24,635 bases of DNA from contig VSNG01000037.1 of assembly GCA_009774175.1 (NCBI GenBank), positions 1-24,635 on the forward strand, given 5' to 3'. Below are positions 7,220 through 14,596 of this stretch, piece by piece. The stretch is from Lachnospiraceae bacterium (lineage in GTDB: Bacteria > Bacillota > Clostridia > Lachnospirales > Lachnospiraceae). Under the pieces are notes generated by a model. The model saw only the letters and a program-made list of their open reading frames with translations. It made no database searches and was not told the DNA's origin. Each line of letters opens with the position of its first letter. Positions within the stretch are counted from its first letter, which is position 1. The translations under genes were made by a program, and so were the position numbers.

Positions 7220-7723
7220 ATGCATAATGAACTGACGAAGCAGGATATCCGTAAGATGGAGGAAGAAATAGAGTACCGTAAGCTGGTTGTGCGTCCACAG
7301 GCTCTGGAAGATGTGAAGGAGGCCAGGGCGCATGGCGATCTGAGCGAGAACTTTGAGTACCATGCGGCGAAGAAGGTGAAAAACCAGAACGAAAGCCGCA
7401 TCCGCTATCTGGAACGGATGATAAAGACTGCTGTGATCGTGTCCGACGAGTCTGCGGAGGACGAAGTCGGTATGAACAACACGGTTGAAGTCTTTTTTGA
7501 GGAAGATAATCTTACAGAAACATACAGGCTGGTGACTACGGTGAGAGGTAACTCTCTGGAAGGACTGATCAGCACGGAATCGCCATTGGGAAAGGCTTTG
7601 CTTGGTCACAGAGTGGGCGACCGCGTTCATGTGGAAATGGCCGGAGGCGAAGGCTACCATGTGGTGGTGAAATCCATCGAAAATACGGTGGATGATGGAA
7701 CAGACAAGATAAGGAGCTTCTAG
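7220..7723 (+). CDS. greA: Transcription elongation factor, GreA/GreB family
   Basis: Gre factors insert a coiled coil into the RNA polymerase secondary channel and stimulate cleavage of backtracked transcripts. The N-terminal coiled coil covers about residues 1-75, with the diagnostic tip GDLSENFEYHAA at 39-50 (acidic Asp40, Glu43 and Glu46). The C-terminal FKBP-like domain (about 85-160) contains SPLGKALLGHRVGD, the usual Gre signature. The 167-residue length is close to the typical 158. It follows the 78-aa gene by 7 nt with only a weak AGGA site. Identity as the main GreA or as a paralogue cannot be decided here. Confidence 0.93.
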   Translation: MHNELTKQDIRKMEEEIEYRKLVVRPQALEDVKEARAHGDLSENFEYHAAKKVKNQNESRIRYLERMIKTAVIVSDESAEDEVGMNNTVEVFFEEDNLTETYRLVTTVRGNSLEGLISTESPLGKALLGHRVGDRVHVEMAGGEGYHVVVKSIENTVDDGTDKIRSF

Positions 7724-7751
7724 TATATGCAAGTATACAGGGGCTCCTTTT
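7711..7751 (+). terminator. Terminator overlapping the 3' end of greA
   Basis: AAGGAGC (7711-7717) pairs with GCTCCTT (7743-7749), and GTATA pairs with TATAC inside. A TTTT run follows. The 5' arm includes the last coding bases and stop region of greA. Confidence 0.8.
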
Positions 7752-7935
7752 CATTGCGGTCAAAGCAGCTGCAGGCGGTTGCGGGTGCAGAGACATGTTT
7801 TATATATAATGCTTCTAACTTGGTTTACTCATGCATATATCTTAAAAAGAAATGACAAGCTCTCCTGTTTTGAAGAAGGACATGTATCGGAGAGGGCGTC
7901 GGACAGGTCTTAGGTAAAAGCAGGAGGACAGATGT

Positions 7936-10656
7936 ATGTATGAGAACCGAAGCGTATCGGAGGCGGTCCGGGGATTGCAGACAGATGCAGAGAACGGACT
8001 TGACGCGAAACAAATTGCGGAGCGAAGAGCGAAGTATGGGTTTAACAGGTTGAAGGATCAGGAAAAGAAAAGTCTTGCGGCAAGAATTGTGGAGCAGATC
8101 AACGATCCTCTGATCATGATTCTGATGGTGGCAATGGCGATTTCCGTGATGCTTCATGAATTTGGCGACGCAATCATTATTGTGACGGTGGTTGCGCTCA
8201 ATGCAGCTGTGGGGATTATTCAGGAAGGAAAGGCGGGCAGAGCGGTCGAAGCGTTAAAGCAGATTGCGGAGCCCCATGCGCAGGTATGCCGGGAAGGCGT
8301 GGAGAAAACCGTACCGGCACAGGAGCTTGTGCCCGGAGATGTTGTCATACTGGAAGCGGGGAACAGAGTTCCGGCGGATGTGAGACTGATAGAAAGTCTG
8401 GGAGTTTTTGCAGAAGAGTCTACCCTAACGGGAGAGTCTGTGCCGGTGGAAAAGGATGCAAACTATGTGGAAGGGGACAATGCGGATAACAGCAGCCCCA
8501 ATATGGCATATATGTCCACCTATATAACGAAGGGACGGGGCAGAGGCGTGGTGACGGCTACGGGAATGGACACGCGGGTCGGTCATATTGCGGACATGCT
8601 GCATGGTCACAGGGAAAAGCTGACGCCGTTACAGATCAGGCTGGGAGAGCTGGGCAGGGTATTGAGCGCGCTGGCAGTGGGAATCTGTGTACTTCTTTTC
8701 GTGGTGGCGCTGTTACAGAAGAGGGATGTGGGAGACATGCTTCTGACTTCCGTTTCCCTGGCGGTGGCGGCTGTGCCGGAAGGGCTTCCCGCCATTGTTA
8801 CGATTGTGCTGGCGTTGAGTGTGTCCCGTATGGTAAAGGCAAAAACAATTGTCCGCAGGCTGTCCGCCGTGGAGACATTAGGGGCCGTGGAGGTGGTCTG
8901 TTCTGATAAAACCGGCACGCTGACCCAGAATAAAATGACAGTGACAGAGTGCTTTCTGGACGGAAAGCTGATGGAGAGAGGGCGCTTTGAGGAGTATTTT
9001 AAAGAGTCTCTTGCAAGAGAAGAGACAGATTCCTGCGCCGCCCGTTTCTTAAGAGGGTGTGTGCTGTGCAATGACGCAAGGGCGGGGGAAGAAGGAATCG
9101 GAGACCCGACAGAGCTTGCCCTTCTTCATATGGCGGCGGATTGCGGCGGTGTCATAGAGCGGATCAGGGAACGACATCCGAGGCTTGCAGAGAATGGTTT
9201 TGACGCGGAACGGAAGATGATGACGACGCTGCACAGGGAAGGGCAGGGTGAAGTTTCGTACACGAAAGGGGCGGCGGAGCGGATTCTGGAAAATTGCAGC
9301 GATATCTGCCGGGGGGATAAAACGGCGGAGCTAACAAGGGAAGAGCGCGACAGGCTGATCGGGATACAGAAACGGCTTATGGGGGAAGGCAGGCGCGTGC
9401 TGGCGCTGGCGGTGTCGACGGAGGGAAGCATGAGGGAAAAAGGGATGTTGTTTCTCGGCTTTGTCAGCATGCAGGATCCGGTCAGGCCGGAAGCTGTGGC
9501 TGCCGTGCAGGGCTTTTCGCGGGCGGGGGTATCCACCGTTATGATTACAGGCGATCATCCCGATACGGCGTTTTCCATCGCAAAACAGCTGGGAATAGCC
9601 AGACGGATGGAGGAATGCATTACGGGAAGGGAGCTGGATCATTTAAAGGAACAGGCTTTTTTGCAGAAGCTTCCGCAGATTAAGGTGTTTGCGAGGGTTA
9701 CGCCGGAGCACAAGGTGCGGATTGTGGAGGGATATAGAAGTTTACATAAAACGGTAGCAATGACCGGGGACGGTGTCAACGACGCGCCCTCCCTGCAGGC
9801 AGCTGATATCGGAATAGCCATGGGACAGGGCGGCACCGACGTGGCCCGGGGCGCGGCGGATTTTGTTCTGATGGACGACAATGTGGCGACTATCCACACC
9901 GCCATACAGGAGGGAAGGGGCATTTATGAAAATATAAGGAAGTCCGTACTGTTTCTGCTTTCCTCCAATTTGGGGGAAATCCTGACCATGCTGGTAACGG
10001 TGGTGGCAGGACTTCCCGTTCCTCTGACGGCGGGGTTTATTCTCTGGATTAATCTGATCACGGACTCTCTGCCGGCCCTCGCGCTGGGAGTGGATGAAAA
10101 CGATACGGAGGGACTGATGCAGGAGCCGCCGCGAAAGAAGGAGGATTCCCTTTTTGCAAAGGGAGGACTCATGTGCGTGGTCTGTTACGGGCTGGTGATC
10201 GGCGGAATTAGTCTAGCAGCGTTTTTAAAAGTGCCCTACGACCGCATTGTTATGGAGGGACTGCCAATTAGTTTACATAATATATTAGAGGGGCTGAAAA
10301 TATCAGCCGTTCTGGCAAGGGCGCAGACACATGCATTCATGGTGCTGGGAATCAGCCAGCTGTTTCATGCCATCGGTATGCGGGACGTGAACCGTTCCCT
10401 GTTCTGTATGGATCACAGGAAAAATCCGCAGATGGCGCTGGCCTTTGCGGTGGGCATACTTTTGCAGGTGGCCGTGACGGAGGTGCCGATTCTCATTTCC
10501 CTTTTCGGAACGGTAAGGCTTAGCGTGGAAGAGTGGATCAGACTGCTTCTTTTGTCTGCGACGCCGCTTATTGTACATGAACTGCTGGTGGTTGTGGGAA
10601 TGGCTGGCGACGTCCGAAACCGCGCGTCATGTCAGCGCGCGGAAAGCCAGGAGTAG
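7936..10656 (+). CDS. P-type cation-transporting ATPase, Ca2+ (SERCA/PMCA-like) type
   Basis: The 906-residue product has all hallmarks of a P2-type ATPase: the actuator loop LTGESVPVEKD, M4 PEGLP, the phosphorylated Asp324 in SDKTGTLT, MITGDHPDT, and the hinge MTGDGVNDAPS. M5 has N-x-x-E (NLGEI) and M6 has NLITD, matching SERCA Ca2+ ligands Asn768, Glu771, Asn796, Thr799 and Asp800, so calcium export is the likely activity. About ten membrane segments are expected. ATG 7936 follows AGGAGG by 8 nt; an overlapping out-of-frame ATG at 7932 stops after three codons. Its last 30 nt overlap the end of the convergent ytaF gene. Mn2+ or other cations cannot be excluded. Confidence 0.94.
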   Translation: MYENRSVSEAVRGLQTDAENGLDAKQIAERRAKYGFNRLKDQEKKSLAARIVEQINDPLIMILMVAMAISVMLHEFGDAIIIVTVVALNAAVGIIQEGKAGRAVEALKQIAEPHAQVCREGVEKTVPAQELVPGDVVILEAGNRVPADVRLIESLGVFAEESTLTGESVPVEKDANYVEGDNADNSSPNMAYMSTYITKGRGRGVVTATGMDTRVGHIADMLHGHREKLTPLQIRLGELGRVLSALAVGICVLLFVVALLQKRDVGDMLLTSVSLAVAAVPEGLPAIVTIVLALSVSRMVKAKTIVRRLSAVETLGAVEVVCSDKTGTLTQNKMTVTECFLDGKLMERGRFEEYFKESLAREETDSCAARFLRGCVLCNDARAGEEGIGDPTELALLHMAADCGGVIERIRERHPRLAENGFDAERKMMTTLHREGQGEVSYTKGAAERILENCSDICRGDKTAELTREERDRLIGIQKRLMGEGRRVLALAVSTEGSMREKGMLFLGFVSMQDPVRPEAVAAVQGFSRAGVSTVMITGDHPDTAFSIAKQLGIARRMEECITGRELDHLKEQAFLQKLPQIKVFARVTPEHKVRIVEGYRSLHKTVAMTGDGVNDAPSLQAADIGIAMGQGGTDVARGAADFVLMDDNVATIHTAIQEGRGIYENIRKSVLFLLSSNLGEILTMLVTVVAGLPVPLTAGFILWINLITDSLPALALGVDENDTEGLMQEPPRKKEDSLFAKGGLMCVVCYGLVIGGISLAAFLKVPYDRIVMEGLPISLHNILEGLKISAVLARAQTHAFMVLGISQLFHAIGMRDVNRSLFCMDHRKNPQMALAFAVGILLQVAVTEVPILISLFGTVRLSVEEWIRLLLLSATPLIVHELLVVVGMAGDVRNRASCQRAESQE
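10620..10642. terminator. GC-rich hairpin in a convergent gene overlap
   Basis: CCGCGCG (10620-10626) pairs perfectly with CGCGCGG (10636-10642) around a 9-nt loop. It lies within the final codons of both the ATPase and ytaF genes. Neither side has a strong U-tract, so it may be a weak bidirectional terminator or a pausing/3'-stability element. Confidence 0.35.
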
Positions 10657-11262
10657 AAGGCACAGGCCGGAAAGCCAGGAAAGATCCATTTGCAGAAGGC
10701 AGGAAAGAAGCCGGCCAAGGGCATAGCCGCCAAGAAACAGGAGAAAATTAAAAAGGATTGCAGAGAAAAGGAGCGTTGTCGGAGAAACGGCGCAGGAGGC
10801 GAAAGCCATTCCTACGAGAATACTGTCAAGGGAAAGGGCAAGGCTTAAAAGAAGCGCCTCCTTTGCGCTCAATATTTGCAGATCTGTACGGTTGGCTTCT
10901 TCGGGCGACAGGTAGATGGTAAAAATAATATTCAGTTCCTTGATTTTATAGCCCCGGTTTCCGATGAGACCGGGGCGTTTTTTGGCCAGATAGCGGATCA
11001 GGCTTTCAAACAGCTTTGCGCTTCCGATGAGAAACAGAATGGAAAAAGAGACAATGGGCAGGACGCCGGAAGGCAGGAGGCTGCCAAGCAGGGAGCCGAT
11101 ACTGCCGGCGGCAGTGATGAAGACTGCCGGAACGCAGGCCAGAAGAAGGAGGGAGAGAATGGAAACATGCACTTTTTTTGTGCCATAGGAAAATCCCGCC
11201 GTCAGGGAGTCAAGAGAAACCGCAGTCAGAAAGAGAAGCAGGGTGGAAACAGCGTAGGGCAT
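10627..11262 (-). CDS. ytaF: Sporulation membrane protein YtaF (MntP/LysE-like fold)
   Basis: The 211-residue integral membrane protein has about six hydrophobic helices in two repeated halves, each with the AxSLDSxxxG signature (TAVSLDSLTAGFSYG near residue 15; LALSLDSILVGMAF near 145). This duplicated LDS pattern is typical of YtaF, a Bacillus/Clostridia sporulation-associated relative of the MntP manganese exporters. A cytoplasmic loop (about 85-125) separates the halves. The start at 11262 is preferred because GAGGTG lies 7 nt upstream; ATG 11277 lies over that ribosome site and has none of its own. It is convergent with the ATPase gene and overlaps it by 30 bp. Transport activity is inferred from the superfamily only. 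Confidence 0.88.
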   Translation of the reverse strand: MPYAVSTLLLFLTAVSLDSLTAGFSYGTKKVHVSILSLLLLACVPAVFITAAGSIGSLLGSLLPSGVLPIVSFSILFLIGSAKLFESLIRYLAKKRPGLIGNRGYKIKELNIIFTIYLSPEEANRTDLQILSAKEALLLSLALSLDSILVGMAFASCAVSPTTLLFSAILFNFLLFLGGYALGRLLSCLLQMDLSWLSGLCLLLLAFRALT

Positions 11263-11421
11263 GGGAATGCACCTCATTGTGAATTTATTATATTGTATGG
11301 GAACCGGGAGGGATGTTGAATTAGTGATTTACGCTTTCCGAAAAAAATGATATGATATAAGTACTGTAACAGAGGCAGGCACGGATTTGCGTGCATGGGA
11401 ATAAAGAGCAGGGGGCCGTAT

Positions 11422-13023
11422 ATGGAGCTGATGTTTATTGGAGCAGATCATGAGGTGACGGGAAGCTGTCATTATCTGCGTGTAGGTGAAAAAAATATTC
11501 TGGTGGATTATGGTATGGAACAGGGCGCAAATGTGTTTGAGAACTGTAAGCTGCCAGTGGACGAAGCGTTGATTGACTATGTGTTTCTGACCCATGCTCA
11601 TGTGGATCATTCGGGGCTGCTTCCGCTTTTGTATTCCAGAGGCTTTCGGGGGCAGATATATGCGACGGCGCCGACCTGTGATCTTTGCAGCATTATGCTG
11701 CGGGACTGTGCGCATATCCAGATGCAGGAGGCGGAATGGAAGAACCGCAAGGCGAAAAGAAGTGCGGGTAATGAGGTAATAGAACCACTTTATTCCATGG
11801 AAGACGCTGACGGCGCGATCAGACGGCTTGTACCCTGCGATTATGACAGTGAAGTGACGGTATGCGACAATGTTAAGATCAGATTTACAGATATAGGCCA
11901 TTTACTCGGCTCTTCCAGCATCGAGGTCTGGGCGACTGAGGAGGGCGTGACAAAGAAGCTTGTATTTTCGGGTGATATCGGCAACAGTGATCAGCCCCTG
12001 ATAAGAGACCCGAAAAATACCGCAGAGGCGGATTATGTGGTGATGGAATCCACTTACGGCGACAGGCTGCATTCCGAGGAGCGGGTGGATTATGTGGGCG
12101 AGCTGACAAAGATTCTGCAAACCACATTTGACCGGGGCGGTAATGTGGTGATCCCCTCCTTCGCAGTGGGCAGAACCCAGGAGCTGCTTTATTTCCTGCG
12201 GCAGATCAAGACGGACAGACTGGTAAAGGGACATGAGGATTTCCCGGTTTACGTGGACAGCCCGCTGGCTGTGGAGGCTACGGGAATTTTCCATAAAAAT
12301 GAGGCAAGATGCTTTGATGAGGAAGCGATGGCGTTAGTCAGACAGGGGATTAATCCGATTACCTTTCCGGGACTGCGGCTGGCGATCACCAGCGACGAGT
12401 CCAAGGCCATCAACTTTGAACATACGCCGAAGGTTATCATATCCGCTTCGGGCATGTGCGAGGCTGGACGAATCAGGCATCATTTAAAACATAATCTGTG
12501 GCGGCCGGAGTGTACGATACTTTTCGTGGGCTATCAGGCGGTGGGAACGCTTGGCAGAATGCTTGTGGAAGGTGTGGAAGAGGTAAAGCTTTTCGGCGAG
12601 CCTATTCATGTCAGGGCTGACATCATGAAGCTGGTTGGTATGAGCGGCCATGCGGATAAAAACGGACTTCTGCGCTGGATTGACGGGTTTGAGAAAAAGC
12701 CGGAGAAGGTTTTTGTAGTGCACGGCGAGGATACGGTCTGCATGTTGTTTGCAGAGTGTCTGAAAAGGGAGCACAAGCTGGAAACATATGCGCCCTACAG
12801 CGGTACGCGGTTTGATCTCATAAGCGGCGAGTTTATCCATGAGGCGGAGCCTGTCAGGATTAAGAAAAAAGCCCACGGAATTTCCACTGTCTTTGCGAGA
12901 CTGGTTGCCAGCGGCCAGCGGTTAATGGCCGTCATTTACAAGAACGAAGGAGGCGCAAACAAGGATCTGGCCAGATTTGCGGATCAGGTCAATTCGTTGT
13001 GTGACAGGTGGGATCGGACATAG
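11422..13023 (+). CDS. Metallo-beta-lactamase/beta-CASP ribonuclease-like protein
   Basis: The 533-residue product has the CPSF-73/RNase J-type architecture. The MBL motif HAHVDH is at 58-63, further metal ligands are His160 (DIGHLLGSS) and Asp185 (SGDIGN), the beta-CASP block SGMCEAGRIRHHLKHNL begins near 343, and a final metal His410 lies in GMSGHAD. These two-zinc enzymes process RNA. This one belongs to the shorter group lacking the RNase J C-terminal domain, so the exact substrate is unknown. The start at 11422 (MELMFIG) is favoured by AGGGGG about 7 nt upstream; ATG 11395 has no ribosome site. It precedes thyA by 49 nt and may share its transcript. Confidence 0.92.
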   Translation: MELMFIGADHEVTGSCHYLRVGEKNILVDYGMEQGANVFENCKLPVDEALIDYVFLTHAHVDHSGLLPLLYSRGFRGQIYATAPTCDLCSIMLRDCAHIQMQEAEWKNRKAKRSAGNEVIEPLYSMEDADGAIRRLVPCDYDSEVTVCDNVKIRFTDIGHLLGSSSIEVWATEEGVTKKLVFSGDIGNSDQPLIRDPKNTAEADYVVMESTYGDRLHSEERVDYVGELTKILQTTFDRGGNVVIPSFAVGRTQELLYFLRQIKTDRLVKGHEDFPVYVDSPLAVEATGIFHKNEARCFDEEAMALVRQGINPITFPGLRLAITSDESKAINFEHTPKVIISASGMCEAGRIRHHLKHNLWRPECTILFVGYQAVGTLGRMLVEGVEEVKLFGEPIHVRADIMKLVGMSGHADKNGLLRWIDGFEKKPEKVFVVHGEDTVCMLFAECLKREHKLETYAPYSGTRFDLISGEFIHEAEPVRIKKKAHGISTVFARLVASGQRLMAVIYKNEGGANKDLARFADQVNSLCDRWDRT

Positions 13024-13072
13024 TGTAATTAGCGCTAAGCGCGAGTTTGTAAATGGAAGGAAACAAAGAAGC

Positions 13073-13921
13073 GTGAGTTTAGCAGACCATATTTTTATTG
13101 ATATGTGCAGGGATATATTGGAAAACGGGACCAGTACGGAGGGGGAAAAGGTCAGACCTCATTGGGAAGACAAAACGGCGGCCTACACGGTGAAGAAGTT
13201 TGGCGTGGTAAACCGCTATGATCTGTCCCAGGAATTTCCGATTTTGACGCTTCGCAGGACTGCCCTGAAAAGCGCTACGGACGAGATGCTGTGGATCTGG
13301 CAGCAAAAGTCCAACAATATTCATGATTTGCACAGCCATATCTGGGATGAGTGGGCTGATGAGGACGGTGGCATCGGAAAAGCCTACGGCTACCAGATGG
13401 GGGTGAAGCATCAATATAAAGAAGGCATGATGGATCAGGTGGACAGGGTGATTTATGATTTAAAGAATAACCCTTTCAGCCGCCGTATTATGACGAATAT
13501 TTATATGCATCAGGATCTGCATGAGATGAACCTGTATCCCTGCGCCTACAGCATGACCTTCAACGTAACGCAGAAACCTGGCCATGAAAAACTGACGCTC
13601 AATGCGATTTTAAATCAGCGTTCGCAGGATGTGCTGACGGCAAATAACTGGAATGTGGTGCAATATGCGGTTCTTGTGCATATGCTGGCACAGGTCAGCG
13701 GCATGGAAGCGGGCGAGCTTGTCCATGTGATTGCTGACGCGCATATTTACGACAGGCATATCCCGCTGATCAGGGAACTGATTGAAAGACCAGTTTACGA
13801 TGCGCCGACGTTTTGGCTGAACCCGGAGATTACGGATTTTTATCAGTTTACCCGGGACGATGTGAAGGTGGAGAATTATGTGACCGGCCCGCAGGTGAAG
13901 GATATACCGGTCGCGATATAA
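13073..13921 (+). CDS. thyA: Thymidylate synthase
   Basis: ThyA methylates dUMP to dTMP using methylenetetrahydrofolate. The 282-residue product contains the active-site Cys157 in LYPCAYSM, the following NQRSQD box, NNWNVVQYAV for dUMP/folate binding, and the HIYDRH block. Instead of the DRTGT phosphate-binding loop known from E. coli ThyA it reads WEDKTAAYT, as I recall from the clostridial-type subfamily. The GTG start at 13073 gives the usual N-terminus (M)SLADHIFIDMC. Its ribosome site GGAAGG is rather far (12 nt). The open frame extends upstream to 12977 inside the MBL gene, but that part lacks homology. folA follows 111 nt downstream, matching the need to recycle dihydrofolate. Confidence 0.95.
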   Translation: MSLADHIFIDMCRDILENGTSTEGEKVRPHWEDKTAAYTVKKFGVVNRYDLSQEFPILTLRRTALKSATDEMLWIWQQKSNNIHDLHSHIWDEWADEDGGIGKAYGYQMGVKHQYKEGMMDQVDRVIYDLKNNPFSRRIMTNIYMHQDLHEMNLYPCAYSMTFNVTQKPGHEKLTLNAILNQRSQDVLTANNWNVVQYAVLVHMLAQVSGMEAGELVHVIADAHIYDRHIPLIRELIERPVYDAPTFWLNPEITDFYQFTRDDVKVENYVTGPQVKDIPVAI

Positions 13922-14032
13922 CAGGCGCAAAGGAAAAACGAGCGACGCGAAGCGGTATTTGTTTTTCATGTGTCGTTAACGAGCAAACTTTCGACGCATG
14001 CCCTCGCAAAAAGTTCCGGCATGGAGGTAGTT

Positions 14033-14524
14033 ATGAACGCAATAGTGGCGGTGGACAATAACTGGGCAATTGGCTGTAAGAACAGCCTGCTGGTGAGGAT
14101 TCCGGCGGATCACAAAAATTTCAGACAGGAAACCACAGGTAAGGTGGTGGTGCTTGGCAGAAAGACGCTGGAGACATTTCCGCAGGGAATGCCGTTGGCA
14201 AACAGAACCAACATTATTTTGTCAACAAACCCGGATTATAAGGTGAAGGGCGCCGTGGTGGTGCACAGCCGGGAAGAACTGGACGAAGAGCTTAAAAAAT
14301 ATGATTCGGAAGATATCTACATTATCGGAGGGGAAAGCGTTTATCGGATGATGCTGTCTGCGTGCGATGTGGTGCATGTGACGAAGATTGACCATGAGTA
14401 TGAGGCGGACGCTTATTTTCCCGATCTGGATCAGGACGGGGAATGGGAGATTACGGGCGAGAGTGAGGAACAGACTTACTTTGATCTGCCTTACTACTTT
14501 GTAAAATATGAGAGAAAGAAATAA
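14033..14524 (+). CDS. folA: Dihydrofolate reductase
   Basis: The enzyme reduces dihydrofolate, the by-product of ThyA, to tetrahydrofolate with NADPH. The 163-residue protein shows the canonical N-terminus MNAIVAVDNNWAIG, the catalytic acid Asp26 in IPADHKNFR, the NADPH-binding VVLGRKTLETFP, and the GGESVYRMML motif equivalent to GGxxxY. ATG 14033 is chosen by family alignment and by GGAGGT about 4 nt upstream; an in-frame ATG at 14021 overlaps that site. It directly follows thyA on the same strand, and the pair forms a dTMP/folate module. It is a chromosomal-type sequence, not evidently a trimethoprim-resistance variant. Confidence 0.95.
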   Translation: MNAIVAVDNNWAIGCKNSLLVRIPADHKNFRQETTGKVVVLGRKTLETFPQGMPLANRTNIILSTNPDYKVKGAVVVHSREELDEELKKYDSEDIYIIGGESVYRMMLSACDVVHVTKIDHEYEADAYFPDLDQDGEWEITGESEEQTYFDLPYYFVKYERKK

Positions 14525-14545
14525 GGGCGCGCAGGGGGTGCGCCC
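14525..14545 (+). terminator. GC-rich hairpin after folA
   Basis: GGGCGCGC (14525-14532) pairs with GTGCGCCC (14538-14545), including one G-T pair, around a 5-nt loop, immediately after the folA stop. No U-tract follows, so it may protect the mRNA 3' end or terminate only weakly. Confidence 0.35.
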
Positions 14546-14596
14546 GGGGAAGTACTGAGGCGGGGCAGGAACGACGTATAAGGAAGGTATGCAGGA

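Noticed and set aside
10876..11319. 147-residue plus-strand open frame
   Set aside because: It lies antisense to ytaF, which has clear duplicated LDS motifs and a ribosome site.
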